A stretch of DNA of 64,000 bases, from the NCBI RefSeq assembly GCF_040802235.1, contig NC_133157.1, positions 90,506,001-90,570,000 on the forward strand, read 5' to 3'. Each line of letters starts with the position of its first letter. Position 1 is the first letter of the stretch. The position numbers and the translations under genes are program-made. The notes beneath the pieces were generated by a model, which saw only the letters and a program-made list of their open reading frames with translations, was not told the DNA's origin and searched no databases. Below are positions 20,439-33,990 of the stretch, piece after piece. Source of the DNA: Manis javanica (lineage: Eukaryota > Chordata > Mammalia > Pholidota > Manidae).

Positions 20439-20695
20439 TTATGAGTTTCCTGGGGCTGCCATAACAAAGGACCACTGGGTGGCTTGAAACACAGAAATTA
20501 ATTTCTCAGAGTACTGGAGGCCAGAATCTGAAATACAGCTGTCAGCAGGGCCATGCTCCCTCTCAAGTCTCTGGGTTGGAGGGCCCTTCCTGCCTCTTCC
20601 AGCTTCTGGTGACCCCAAGTGGCCCTTGGCTTGTGACTGCATCACTCCAGCCTCTATCATCACATGGCCGCCTGCTCCCTGTGTGTCTGTGTCTT
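20439..20695 (-). mobile_element. MLT1-type MaLR LTR
   Basis: The plus strand reads gagtttcctggggctgccat, then acaaaggaccactgggtggc, ctggaggccagaatctgaaa, cttcctgcctcttccagctt and ggcttgtgactgcatcactc. This is the reverse complement of a MLT1-type LTR. It is truncated where the TG-rich tract begins. Confidence 0.75.
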
Positions 20696-20910
20696 CAAAT
20701 AATGTGCCTGTGTGTGTACATGTGTGTAGGCATACACATGTATATGTGCACAAGTACCTATGTGTGTGCATGTGCACGCATTTGCATGTGCACATGCACA
20801 TGTGTGTATATGTGATATGTTTGCATGTGTTTGTGTAGACAGCTCTGTATATTTGGGCATGTGTGAATGACTGTGTCTGTGCATGTGTGCATGTTTGTGT
20901 GTGGATAGTT
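20696..20910. repeat. Degenerate TG/CA (purine-pyrimidine alternating) tract
   Basis: About 200 bases are composed mostly of TG, CA and TA dinucleotide steps such as tgtgtgtacatgtgtgtagg and gtgcatgtgcacgcatttgc. It adjoins the MLT1 LTR. Open frames here code for repetitive Cys/His/Val peptides and are artefacts. Confidence 0.85.
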
Positions 20911-23544
20911 CTGACTCTGAGCAACACAGGGTGTGGGGAGAAGGTGAGGAGCAGGACGGAGAGGAGGGGTCCCAGTGCTTCCTGCCAGGGGAGGGCGTTG
21001 CTGGTCTCCAGATGGCTGAGCCCGGCCTAATGCAAATTCATGGGCTAACTGCTTTGAGTGGGGTTCCAAGGCTCCAAATCCTGGTCTGGAAGGAGAAGAC
21101 TGAGATACAGAGCTGGATTCCTGTGCCCAAGGACTTATGCGACATCAGGAACCTCCGAGGCACAGAGGAAAAAGGTACCCCTTGACCGTCTCAGCAGCAG
21201 TCCAGCGGCAGACGTGGAGGACTGAGACATGGGCTCTCCATCCTATGTGATGTTTGCTTACCGGTATGATTGGTGCTGGTAAAATGAAGAAATCAGGTTG
21301 CTGTGACTCTGGGGAGGGTTTCCTGATAAAACACAGGCTGCCCAGTTTAAATCCAAATTTTAGGTAAAAAATTAGTATAAGTATATCCCAAACACTGCCT
21401 GAGACATACCTATCCTAAGACATTTTTCAGTGTCTCTCTGAAATTCCTCCTTAACTGGCTGTCCTGTACTTCCATTTGCTAAGTCCAGCTGCCCTACCTG
21501 CGAGGCTCCATGGGGCATGAGGAGGCAGCCAGTGAGGGTGGGCTACTCCCATCCTTCTGCCCCTTACCCAGCATCCATGCAGACCACCAGGGGTGAAGCC
21601 AATTCCTCTGTGCTGTCCAGGCATCTGGGGCGTTAGCAGGGTGAGAACGGAGAGGGAGAGAAAAGGAAGCCCACCGAGCCCAGGCCTGTTCCTAGGGAGC
21701 CATGCAGCACCCCTGGGGTCCTGGTACAGGGGCATCCCATGCCCAGTTGGGGAAAGTGTCACCTCATTTTGTGCCTAGGAGGGATGGCTGAGTACTTTGT
21801 CAGAGCTCACACCATTAGTAAGTGAAGGCAAGGAAAGGACCCAGGTCTCTTGCAACAATCATCACCTACTGGGTCATGTGCCCTACAGGCAAATCCTCCA
21901 AGTTTGCCCAGCTTGAAGACCAGCCAGGTCACTAGCCCCTGCCTGGCTTCTCCACCCCAGTCATCAGTTGGACAATGTCACAATTGTAAACAGGATGCAG
22001 AGAGTATCTGCCCTCACTGGGGAGGTGTGCACTGTGCGAAGGGTACCCCATTGGGAAAATGTAGAATTCTTGCCTGGAAAAGTGATAGCTGGCTGGGAGG
22101 CAAAAAAAAAAAGAATTGTCTGAAGACTTGATACTTAAGTCAAATGTCACAGCTGAATACAAGTTACCCAGACAGCATTGTGCTCAGTGCTTCCCTGTGA
22201 GCCAGCAGGGATGGTGTACAGGGCATGAAGTGCCTGCTCCTCCGTACACCACTCCTGACTCAGACACCACTGAGCCTCACAGTGCCCTTCGGTTTCTGCA
22301 GCTCACCTCCTAAGGGGGCTTCTTCCTTCAGGAACACGGCCTGCTCTGCATCCAGGTGTGGAGGGAGGGAAGCAATGAGAACAATTCACCTTGGCTTTGT
22401 CCTGCTGCACTTTTCTGTAGGCAGAACTTCCAGGCCGCACTGATGACACAAATGTTTACTGAGGTATATTCTGTGCCATCATTTACCCTAAAGCACCTTG
22501 GGCTAAAAAGATAAAGACAGACATGGTCCTCATGCAGTGTACAGCATAGTAGGAGCAAAAACCTTCTAATCTTACCAGAAGAATTAGAACGCATGTGGGG
22601 AGGTTTCTTCCCAAGTTCACCAGAACCCTGGCCTGGCATGGACCTGGCAGCAGAAGCTGATGCAGTTAACCCTGAGGAAGAAAGATAAATGTTGCATGAT
22701 AGGGGAAAATGTTTGGTGCCATCAATCTTTTAAAAGAAAAAGGTGATCAAGTTTATTTGGGAATAGCAGAGAAATTGCAATTTGGGCAAAGCAAACAATG
22801 GTGCACTATAGGCAAGTCTGGAAAACAAAGGGGGAAACAGCCTTTTATAGTGGAAAGGAGGAAGTTGGTGGGGGTTGCTGCTTTGAACAAAATTCAGTGA
22901 AGGAAAAGGAGAGTTGAAAGTGGAGGCCTCTCATGGGCTGCAGACCAGGGCAGCTTGCTATCACGGGTCTGAGATGAAATCTTCCCCTTTCCTGCTGGAC
23001 TGTGAGCTGCCAGCAGTGGTACATGCATGACAGCCCCCCACCCCCCACCCCTTCATGTCTTCCTCAGTCCAGTTTTGAGTTAGGTCTCCCTAACACATTT
23101 CACAGCTCCATGATACTGCTGCACCAAGGGCACAGACCAGGGGTCAGCTGATGGAGCTCAGGCAGCCATGCAGCCTCTCCCGGCATTCACAGCAGGGTTT
23201 GGCGGGACAGGAGGGAGAAGAAGCAGGGCCAGCAGGCAGGTGGGCTGGCATGCTGACATGGGGCCACAGACCATGGCAGGGAAGGAAGTCAAAGGTCCAC
23301 ATGAGCATTTTTAGAAAGATCTGGTCCATGGTGGTAATGATGTATGAAACTTGAAAACAAACACCAAAAACACAATCTATGGCATCTCTCATCTGGTGGT
23401 AAAGGTACAGACTTGGAAGGGGTGAAGGGTCCAAACACTTTGACAAGGAACGGTACAGGGATAGTAGGACTGTCCAGGTCAGACACGGCTGGTGGCGGCC
23501 ACCCTAAGGGATGCAGGTACTGGCTTCAAGCGGGCTAACCCTCT
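20911..23544. other. Unrecognised sequence
   Basis: I see no supported gene. A short stretch at about 21790-21850 (cattagtaagtgaaggcaag) may be a MIR scrap. The minus-strand frames here show no recognisable domain. Confidence 0.45.
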
Positions 23545-23930
23545 GATGGCTAACTGCATCCCCTCAAGTTCATATGTTGAAGTCCTCACCCCCAGGACCT
23601 CAGAGTGTGACTCTGTTTGGAGACCAGATCTTTAGAAGGTAATTAAGGTTAAACAAGGCCGTGTGGGTGGCCCCTAATCCACTGTGACTTGTGTCCTTGT
23701 GAGAGGAGGGGGTAGGACACAGACACACACAGATGGAAGACTGTGTGAGGACACAGGGAGAGGATGGCCATCTACACACCCAGGAGAGAGGCTGCAAGAG
23801 AAACCCTCCCGCCTATGTGTTGGTCTCAGACTCCCAGCCTCCAGTCCTGTAAGAAAACATGTTTCTGTCGTTTAAGCTTCCCGGACTGTGGTGCTTTGTC
23901 ATGGCAGCCCCAGCAGGCTGACCTCCCTCG
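23545..23930 (+). mobile_element. MLT1-type MaLR LTR
   Basis: Hallmarks in order are catccccta-like start with ttcatatgttgaagtcctca, gaaggtaattaaggttaaa, ggtggcccctaatccactgt, gacttgtgtccttgtgag, gaggacacagggagaggatg and a ttctgtcgtttaagcttcc-like end followed by ctttgtcatggcagcccc. These identify a MaLR LTR, diverged. Confidence 0.75.
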
Positions 23931-24739
23931 CATTCCCGCTGGAGGCCAGCATGACACCAAGCTGGGTTTGTAAAAGTACATCTTCAAGATTTTATTTTAG
24001 TTCAGAATATCAGGTTTTTAAATTTGATTAGCAAAAAAGGTTTTTACCCTTTGTTACATAACCAATTAATTATTGATGAAATGGAAGTAAGTAAATCCCA
24101 ACACATATTTTCCAGGTAAAGTAAATAATAAAATTCCCCTTAGGAGGTAGGAAGAGAAATAGAAGCTGGAAAAAATTCACTGTCATTTGGGAACATCACC
24201 TTGAGCAGATCAAGCTCTCTTAGTGATTACAATCTCTTCTCCAACACAACTTAATGTATGCTGTTGGTTTAACTAATGGTACCTCACACTTATCAGTCCC
24301 GAGGTTCATTCATTTCCTTTCATTTATTCTATCATGATATCCAGCTAAAGAAACAAATACCCTAATGAAAATATGTTCATGTATTAAGTTTTGGTATGTT
24401 GGACAATGTTGCATCCCCCAGTTCTTGCGCTCCGTACCATCTTTTGAAACTGCTTTGAGAAACTGCAATCCCAGCATTACAAGATTTTTTCTTGGTTGCA
24501 AAATGAGCTTATTTAGCTTATGTTACTGGGAAGATGGAGTAGATGTTTGTTTCCCTATTCCTCCCATGACATACAACAAAACACCCTGACCTTCTATAAA
24601 CAACATCCTAAGAAGATTCTGGGGATGGAGAGAAGAAGGCAGTCCACCTGGGGACCTTGGGAGGCAAGCATCAACATGTTGGGAGTTCCTGGGTGAAGAA
24701 TGTGTACACAAAAATACCTCAACCAAATTCTGCTTTCTC
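23931..24739. other. Unrecognised sequence
   Basis: No gene or assignable repeat was seen. The sequence is moderately AT-rich. Confidence 0.45.
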
Positions 24740-27700
24740 TAACCAAAGAGGGCACAGACTAGCAAAATAGAAACCTTTAAATAATAAATGATCTCCTCTT
24801 AGCCAAACACCACTAAAAACTGTGGCCAACCCCCATCCATGCCAGCAAAAGCTAAGTGGGAAGGCTTATCTTCCATCCTTTCTGGGGATCCCAAAACACA
24901 CTGCCTCTCCTTCCTCCACCAGAGCAGTGTCATTGAAAGCCAAATAAAATAGGACATTTAAATACAATTCAAATTCTCATGCCACAGGCCCCAAATTTCC
25001 AGGTTTCAATTAAAAGTTACTCATCATAGGAAGATTTCAAATTAAATGAAAAAAGGTGTAACTAGTAGATCCTAGTGCCAAGATGACAGGAATGTTAAAA
25101 TTATCTGACAAAGACTTTAAAAGTATCATCATAAAAAATTCTTCAGGAAGGAATTGTACACATGCTTGAAACACATAAAATATTTGAAATTCTCAGTAAA
25201 GAAATAGAACGTATAAAGAAGAACCTAATGAATTCTTAAAATTGGAAAACATAATAACCATAAAATAAAACCAAAAATAACCGTAAAAACCAAAAAATAA
25301 AAAATAAATGACAACACAGTAGCAGAATGGAGGCAACAGAAGAAAGAATCAGTGAGTGGAAAAATAGAGCAATAGAAATAGCTCAATTTGAGCAAGAGAG
25401 AGAAAGATACAGATGGGAAAAAATAAGCGGAGTCTCAGGAATTGTGGGACTATTACAAAATATCTAACATTTTTACCATTTGAGCACTGGAAGGAGAGGA
25501 GAAAAAATATAGAACTGTCAAGGTAATCAAAGAAATGATCGCTGAAAATTTCCTGTATTGGGAAAAAATATACCACCAATATATACCACCAATATACCAC
25601 CAAGCAGTATACACTCAAAGAAATCCAAGCCAAGACATATAAATAGTCAAATACATGAAAAATAAAAATAAAGAACACATGCTGAAAGCAGTGAGAAAGA
25701 AATGACACCTCACCAATAGTGAAAAACAATTTTTATGACAATGGATTCCTCATCAGAAACCATAGAGATCAAAAGGAAGTCGCACAATATTTTTCAACTG
25801 CTGAAAGAAAAGAATTGTCAACCCAGAATCCTACATTCTATTTATGAATCCTATACAAGAACGCATCTTATATATTATTTCTACATTCGAATATAGGGAA
25901 AATCAAGACATTTTCATATAAAAGAAATTAATATAATTTGTTGCAATCAGAACTACCCTAGAAGAATGGCTGAAGGAAGTCCTATAAACAGAAAAGAAAC
26001 AATAAAAAAAGGAAGCCTGGAATATCAGGGAAGAGGGAAGAACATGGTAAGCAAAAGTATGAATAAACATAAGAGACTGCCCTGCTCTTGAGTTTTCTGA
26101 ATAATGTTTGACAGTTTAAGCAAAGATTATAACACTGTCTGATATGATTTTAAATGTACTTAAAGGAAATATTTAAGGTAGTCATATTTTAAGTGGAGGA
26201 GTGTGTGTAAGTTTTCTACACTTCACTTGAACTGGTAAAATGACAACACTAGCACATATGGATGTATAATGTAATATCTAGAACAACTGCTAAGTAAAAG
26301 CTATATAAGAAGATACACTCAAAACATAATAGTTAAATGCAAACAAAATCATAAAAAATGTTTGAGTAACCCACAGAAAGGCCAGAAAAAGAAAACAGAG
26401 AAAGGAACAACTGAGAAAAACTTAAAAAGTAATAAAATGGTAGATATAAGCCAACATACCAGTAATTACACTAAATATAAATGGTCTAAACACATCATAT
26501 AAAGATGGAAATTAATGGAGTAGACTGAAAAAAATAACCCAACTATATGCTATCTATAAGAAGCTGTCTACACTTCAAATAGCTGGTATAAGCATTTTGA
26601 AAATAAAAGAATAGAGAAAATGTGTCATGCAAATATTCATGAAAGCAGCAATGGCTATATTAATATCAGATAAAGCAGACTTCAGAGCAAAGACAATCAC
26701 CACAGAGATAGTCATTCCATAATGATAAAAACACCAACCCAATAGTAAAATACAGTTATCTTAAATTTATATGCACTCAGCAACAGAGCCCAAAAATATG
26801 TGAAGCATATAATAAGCTAATAGAACTGAAAGAAGTCCACAATTATAGAGATTTCAACATTCCTTTCTCAATTTCAACATTCCTTTCTCAACAATCAACA
26901 GAACTAGACAAAAATCCAGCAACACCATCAACCAATTGGATCTAGTGCACTTTTCTAGAACAGTCTACTCAACAACAGTAGGATATATACTTTCTTCAAG
27001 TGTCCACACAATATATACCAAAAAGTCAATGTTGTGGGCCATAAAAAAAACCTAAAAAAAATTAAAAGAATGTAAATTGTATAGAGTATGTTCTCTGACC
27101 ACAATGGAATAAAACTAGAAATCGAAAAACAGTAAGAAGGAAATCCCCAAATACTTACAAACTAAATGATACCCTTCTAAGTAATCTATGGGTTGAAGAA
27201 GAAGTCTCAGGAGAAATAAAAATGCACTGAATCAAATGAAAATGAAAACACAACATATCAAAATTTATGGAACACCACTAGAGCAGTGATGAGAGGGAAA
27301 ATTGGATTAAATGGATTAATTAAATGGATATATTAGAGAAGACAAAAGGTTTCAAATCAGTAATCTAAACTCTCACCTCAAGTGTCTAGAGAAAGAACAA
27401 AATAAACCCAAAGCAAAATGAAGGGAGAAAATGGTAAAGAGCAGAAATCAATAAAATAAAGCAAATCAATGAAACAAAGAACTGGATCTTTGAATAAAAT
27501 TGACAAACTTGAAGCAACTCTAACAAATAAGAGAGAGATGACACAGATTACCAATATTAAGCATAAAACAGAGGATGTCATTTCAGAACCTACAGATATT
27601 AAAAGGGCAGTAAGAATGCTATGAACAATACTACACACACACATTGGACAACTTGGAGGAAATGGAACAATTTCTTGAAAAGCGTAAGTTGCCACAACTT

Positions 27701-29640
27701 ACCTAATATGAAATATATCATTTGAATAGCCCTATTACTCTTAATACTGAACTAGTAATTTTGAAAATCCCCAAAAAGAAATCTCTAGGCCGATAGTTTT
27801 ATTGAAAAGTTCTTCCAAATATTTTTAAATTACTACACATTATACACAATCTCTTCCCAAAAAAAAGAGAAAATAACACTTTCAAATTAATTTTATGAAT
27901 CTAACATTACCTTGACACAAAAACTAGAAAGAGTATGCAAAAGAAAACCACAGACCAATATTCCTCATAAATACAAGTGCAAAAACCTTTAATGAAATGT
28001 TTGCAAATATAATTCAGCAATATATAAAACTGATTGTACACCACGAACAAGTGGGTTTTGTCCCAGGGATAGAAGGCTGTCTCAATACTCACAGTTCAAT
28101 TACTGTAATCCACCATATTAACAAGCTAAAGAAGAAAATTCACCTGGTTACATTAGTTGATGCAGAATAAACATTGACAAAATTCAATATCCATTCATGA
28201 TTTAAAATAAAAAACACTCAGAATATAGCAATAGGAATGAAAGTTCCTCAACTCCATAAACAGTATCTACAAAAGTCCTACAGGTCACACTATACTTAGT
28301 GATGAGATACTGAATGCTTCTTCCCTAAGACTGGGAACAAGACAAGGATGTCTGCTCTCAGATTCTTATTCAATATAGTGTTGGGAATTATAGCCACTGC
28401 AATAAGTCAAGAAAGGGGAAAAAACAGTGTACTAAGCAGGAGGAAAGAAATAAAACCATTCCCATTCTAGAGAACATGATTTTCTACTTAGAAAATCCCA
28501 TGGAATCTACAAAAACACACCTTGAGCTAATGAGAGAGCTGAGCAATATTGCAGGATAAAAGATAAACATATGAAAATCAACTGTGCTTCTGTGCACTAG
28601 CAATAAACATGTGACCACTGAGATTAAGATATGACACCATTTATAATAACCAAAAGAAATGAAATGTTAAAGTACAAATCCAACAAAAACATGTATAGGA
28701 CATGTATTACAAAACACTGATGAGAGAAATCAAAGATCTAAATAAATGGAGAGCAAGATCATGCTTAGAGATTTGAAGACTCCACACGGGGAGGTCACTT
28801 TTTCCCACATTGATCTATAGGCTTAACACAACTTTGTTCAAACTCCCAGAAGATGTTTTGTTGATATTTACAATATTATTCTAAAATTTACATGGGAAAG
28901 CAAAGAAAGATAGATCAGTGGACTGGAAGAGAGAACCCAGAAATAGACTTATACAAATACACCCAACTGGTGTTTGACAAATGTGCAAAAAGAATTCAAT
29001 AGAGGAAAGACAGCCTTTTTAAACAAATGCTTCTGGAGCATTTAGGCATCCTTAGGCAAAACATGAACTTTCACTAAATTCTTATAGTCTATATTAAACT
29101 TAACTCAAAACGGTTCATGAACGTAAGTGTATATAACATTCAGAAGAAAAAGAAGGAAAAAAATCAGTATCTAAAGTAGGAAAATATTTCTTAAACTTGA
29201 CACTAAAGTCTGCTGCAAAGAACAGGAAGGCTTGTTAAATTGGATCTCATCAAAATTAAACACTCTTGCTCTGCAAATGATCCTCATAAGAAGATGAGAA
29301 AAGCTATAGACTGGGTGAAAATATTTGCAAACCACCTATCTGACAAGGGGCTAATATCTGGGCTACATAAAAAACTCTTAAAACTGAACAGTAAAAAAAA
29401 AAATCCAGTTAGAAATAGACAGAAAGCCATTTCACAGAAAGAATATACACGTGGCAATTAAGCAGATGAAAAGCTGTTCGACATCATTAGCTTTTAGGGA
29501 AATGTACAATAAGACACAATGAGATATCACTGTACAACTGTCAGAACGGCTTAAAACAAAGAACCCCAAAATGGTGTTCTTCACAGCAAATGTATGTGAA
29601 GATGTTGAGGCCCTGGATTACTCATACATTCCTGGTGGGA
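24740..29640 (+). mobile_element. Ancient L1 (L1M class), nearly full length, decayed
   Basis: The plus strand carries a 5' UTR remnant (about 24740-25030), an ORF1 remnant (about 25050-25990) and an ORF2 remnant (about 26440-29640). ORF1 shows a tgttaaaattatctgacaaa start region, a coiled-coil-encoding middle and an RRM/CTD part near 25680-25960 (tcctcatcagaaaccataga). ORF2 begins near attacactaaatataaatgg (the TLNINGL endonuclease motif) and includes an RT region around 27990-28400 and a C-terminal region around 29240-29460 that still reads as DKGLISGLHKKLLKL. Many stops and frameshifts break both frames. No 3' UTR or poly(A) is seen, so the copy is 3'-incomplete. Confidence 0.85.
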
Positions 29641-31769
29641 GGTACCACCATCCTGGAGAGCGCCACTGGGACCCAGCAGGGGCGGAAGTAGGTATTAGCC
29701 TCCCAGGAAGGACTCCAGGAGTGCTGCTCAGGTCCTGGCACCTCTCGCCCCTTCCCAGATGGCTACTACGGTGGGAGCAGGGTCCTTCCTCTGAGCCAGG
29801 GTCTTAGTGCCCACGGCCACTGGCTGCAGTGGAGCAAAGCCTCGGAAAGCTGGTAGCTACAGTCTTAGGGAAAAAGCATTCAGCTACAGGTTGGTGATGC
29901 ATGGCTGACTGGCTAATGGTAAGTGGTGTCCGTATCGGACATAACCCCTCCACTGACCTGTCATGGGGAGAAGTGGAGGCTGTGTGTCCAGTCCAGCCAT
30001 GGAATCTGAGTGCTCTCATCCACTGGCCCCAGGCCTTTGGGCAAATAACTCAATCCTGCAAGTGCAGTTTCCCAGATTTACTGCTGGAGGGAAAACAGCT
30101 CCCCCTCCACACAGCTCATGTGAGGCTAAGTCAGGTGACACAGGGATGACACAGGGAGGCACTTAACCCACGTCTGGCTTATAGGAGCATTCAACAGCCC
30201 TGCCTCTTAACAGTCCCAGGGAGGGCAAGCCAGGCTCCCCTGGCTGAGCTGCTGGTTACAGAGCATGGAGAGCGGCTGCCGTTCCCCAGGCGTCCCTGGG
30301 ACAGTGGGCTCTGGCTTCTTTCCCCTCATGCCCTCCACCACGCCTTTCCCCCATGCTCTCCCAGGCCGCCCTTGGCAGGCAGAGGTGCACGTTCCTGAGG
30401 CGGATGAAGACGGGCTCCGGCAGAGGGGGCTCTGCTCCCACCAGGACTAGGCTCCCTCAGGAGGGCCACGTAACAGGAACCTACCCCCGTTTCTGTGCAC
30501 TGCCTCCCCTCCACCCACTAGAGGAGCCTGTCCCACCTTCCCTGGGTGGAACCTTGTCAGGACAGAGAGAAGCCAGGTCCCAAAGCACATGCCACCTGCT
30601 GTAACTCACCGCCAGCCTCTGTTTCCAGCAATGTCTTGACTGTGGTCGGCAGCTTCTAAAAGGGCCTCCAGGGATGGGCCCCTGGAGTCTCTCTCACACC
30701 CTCTCTGACTTTTTGCTTGCTTACTCTGCAGGAAGCCAGCTGCCCCCTGCCAGCTGCTCCATGAGGGCTCCAGCCCACGGCCAGTGAAGAACCAAGGGCT
30801 TCAACCCATCGTGTGCCAAGGCCAGTGAGAGGGGGCCTTGAGGGGGCTCCTTCTCTAATCCTGAGGGGGCTGCAGGCCCATGGCTCCAGATCGGAGACCC
30901 AGGACCTGACCCGCAGAACCTGGTGTGTGGTTTAAAGCCGTTGAGATTTGTTAGGCAGCAAAAGACTGATTTTATTGTATTAGATCTGAAGCCTCCCCAA
31001 AAGCCTCAGGTTAATCCTTCATTCCCCACTGAAACACTCTCATTAGCACAGATAAATACTGCATGAGAAACTGACCTGAAACTTCATACCCTAAGCACCA
31101 ATCCCAAGTGTGGGACATGGTACCTCAGTTACGAAAGTTTCTCTTTGATTTCACTCACAGCCCCTGCAGCATCCTACTGCTTCCTTAATCTAGTTTTTTA
31201 CTTTTCGTTCTTTTAAATGAGGGTTGGCTTCTGGGGAAAAAAAACTGAGTGCCTCCTCTTACAATATTCCCAGCTGTCAGTGAATGAGAATGAGGGGTGA
31301 GGTTCCGGGCCCAGGTGTTTGTGTGCCCGCACCCAGGGCACGCTGTGTGGTTTCTCGGTGACTCACCCCAAGTCCTTTCTCTGAGGCCTCAGGGGACGAT
31401 TGTACCGGAGGCTGATGATCAAAGCGCCCTCTGTCCTCGAGGCACACAGCAGAGGGGGCGGCTGTCCCGGGGCGGCGCACAGCCATGCTGTGCTTTCATT
31501 GTTGCCCCAGACTTAGGTGTTCTGATTTATCCTTTTCGTGAGTTTTTTTAATCCCACTTTTTGCTGTCATTTCTGTCATTTCCTCCACATTGTCACAGTG
31601 CAAACGAAAGCACGCAAATCACCAGGGATCCTTTTGTGTCTCCTGTCACCTGGGGGTCCGCACCTAAACGACTTCAAATGATTAGTTTTCTGTGTTCAAC
31701 CACAGAAGAGGACAGGAGAGCGCCTCCTGACTGTGTAAACCAGTGTCCAAAGATTATTTGTACAGACAC
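29641..31769. other. Unrecognised sequence, moderately GC-rich
   Basis: I find no recognised exon or repeat. Open frames on both strands at 29571-30604 overlap one another and have no known domain. The segment at 31297-31500 has several CpGs. Confidence 0.45.
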
Positions 31770-32835
31770 TTGTTTTTCTTTTGTTTTTGTTTTTGTTTAT
31801 TTTTTCTTAAGGCATTATTGATATACACTCTTATGAAGGTTTCACATGAAAAAACAATGTGGTTACTACATTTACCCATGTTATCAAGTCCCCACCCATA
31901 CCCCCATGCAGTCACTATCCATCAGCATAGTACGATGCCACAAATCCACTATGTGCCTTCTCTGTGCTACACTGTTTTCCCCGTGATCCCCCACACCACG
32001 TGTCCTAAACATAATACCCCTTAATCCCCTTCTCCCTACCTCCCCACCTGCCCTCCCACACACGTCCCCTTTGGTAACCACTAGTTCCTTCTTGGGGTCT
32101 ATGAGTCTGCTGCCATTTTGCTCCTTCAGTTTTGCTTCATTGTTATACTCCACAAATGAGGGAAATCATTTGGCACTTCTCTTTCTCCACCTGGCTTATT
32201 TCCCTGAGCATGATACCCTCTAGCTCCATCCACGTTGCTGCAAATGGTAGGATTTGTTTCTTTCTTGTGGCTGAATAGTATTCCATTGTGTAGATGTACC
32301 ACATCTTTATCCATTTTTCTACTGATGGACACTTAGGTTGATTCCGTATCTTGGCTATTGTAAAAAGTGCTGCAATAAACATAGGGATGCATATGTCTTT
32401 TTGAACCTAAGAAGTTGTATTCTTGGAGTAAATTCCAAGGAGTGGGATTCCCAGGTCAAATGGTATTTCTATTTTTAGTTTTTTGAGGAACCTCCATATT
32501 GCTTTCCACAACAGTTGAACTAGCTCACCGTCCCACCAGCAGTGTAGGAGGGTTCCCCTTTCTCTGCATCCTCACCAGCATTTGTTGTTCTTAGTCTTTT
32601 TGATGCTGGCCATCCTTACTGGTATGAGGTGATATCTCAATGTGGTTTTAATTTGCATTTCCCTGATGATTAGTGATGCGGAGCATCTTTTCATGTGTCT
32701 GTTGGCCATCTGAATTTCTTCTTTGGAGAACTGTCTCTTTATATCCTCCACCCATTTTTTAATTGGGTTATTTGCTTTTTGGGTGTTGAGGCATTTAAGT
32801 TCTTTATGTATTTTGGATGTTAAACCCTCAAACAC
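31770..32835 (-). mobile_element. 5'-truncated L1 (3' part of ORF2 and 3' UTR), decayed
   Basis: On the minus strand the 3' end of L1 ORF2 can be read in two frames, including [31 protein letters not shown] and [26 protein letters not shown] blocks (shown only in part). The 3' UTR follows at 31810-32130, ending in an A-rich tail (31771-31808, T-rich on the plus strand). The frame is broken near 32440-32570. This copy is older than the full-length one but younger than the L1M fragments around it. The 5' truncation is at about 32830. Confidence 0.85.
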
Positions 32836-32839
32836 TTGT

Positions 32840-33300
32840 TTTTTAATAGTGGTAAAATATGCATGACATAAAATCTACCATTGTAACCATTTTCAGTGCT
32901 CAGTCCAGTGGCACTAAGCACATTCACTTCATTATGGAACCATTACCACCATCCACCTCCAGACCTTGTCATCTTCCTCAGTCTGTCCCCATTAACCACT
33001 AACTCCCCACCAAGCCCTGGGCCATGGTGCCCACCGTCCTACTTTCTCTGTGAATCTGACAACTCTAGGTCCCTCATACAGTGTCTGTCCTTTTATGACC
33101 GGCTTCTCTCACTCAGCATAGGATCCTCAAGGTTCATCCATGTTGTAGCAGGTGCCAGAATTTCCTTTTTCAGGCTGGATAATAATCCATTCCATCCCAT
33201 ATACATGGTACGTACATACCATATTTTGTGTAGTCATACATCAGTGGACATTTAGGTTGTTTCTATTTGTGGGCTACTGTGAATAATGCTGGTGTTAAGA
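32840..33300 (-). mobile_element. L1M-type 3' end fragment
   Basis: The plus strand reads tagtggtaaaatatgcatga, cataaaatctaccattgtaa and catccatgttgtagcaggtg, and ends near gtgaataatgctggtg. This is the antisense of the old L1M 3' end found across eutherian genomes. It directly abuts the younger L1 at 32835. Confidence 0.75.
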
Positions 33301-33795
33301 AGGGTTATTTTCACAGATATCTTGACCAGAAATAAAATATGGTTCAGTGCCGTCCTCCAACCCAGGGCCACAGAGACCCTCCAGCCCTCATGGCTGACTG
33401 AGGAGTAATAGCAAGACAAAGGCCATGTAGGAGATGCACCTGGTTTGACTTCTGTCTTCTCTTGCCTTTATTCTTTTTCCTGTCTGTCACTCTGTTGTGG
33501 TCCAGGGTACTGAGCTGGAAGGTGGGTGGAAAGATAGACCCGGTCAGAAAGGGTGTCTGAGGAATGACCTTGAGTGTCTCACAAAAACACCCAAACTAAA
33601 CATGATCAAGTCATTCAAGATCCTTTTACTTTATTCCAAACTTATACTAAAGTAAATGTTGAAGCCTTAAAGACAACGGAGAAGCAGCTATGACAGCAGC
33701 CCCAGTAAGTTTTAAAAGTCCATCATAACATGACACCTTTGGCATGACCATTTTGGCAGTGTGGCTCCAGGTTGGACCCTGGAACTGAAGGAGGA
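33301..33795. other. Unrecognised sequence
   Basis: No gene or repeat could be assigned. Confidence 0.45.
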
Positions 33796-33990
33796 TAATA
33801 ATAGAAAAACTGATGAAATGCAAATGAAATCCACAGTTTAGTAATAGTAATGTACCAGTGTCAATTTCTTAGTTTTGGTATATGCATCATGATAATGTAA
33901 GATATTACTGATGAGGGTACATAAGAACTCTGTAATATTTTTGTAACTTTTCTGTTATATCTAAAATTTTTCTAAAATAATTTTATTTGA
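33796..33990 (+). mobile_element. L1M-type 3' UTR fragment
   Basis: The motifs gtaatgtaccagtgtcaatt, catgataatgtaagatatta, agaactctgtaatatttttg and a tctaaaatttttctaaaata end match the order at the 3' end of another old L1M subtype. It is in the orientation opposite to the neighbouring L1 pieces. Confidence 0.65.

Noticed and set aside
20439-20927. Cys/His/Thr-rich minus-strand frames of up to 162 codons
   Set aside because: They are translations of an MLT1 LTR and a TG/CA tract, which give low-complexity peptides in any frame.
31435-31480. CTCF-like motif (cagcagagggggcggctgtc)
   Set aside because: When aligned by eye to the CTCF core, key positions mismatch; it is better described as a G-rich stretch, possibly Sp-like, with no support.
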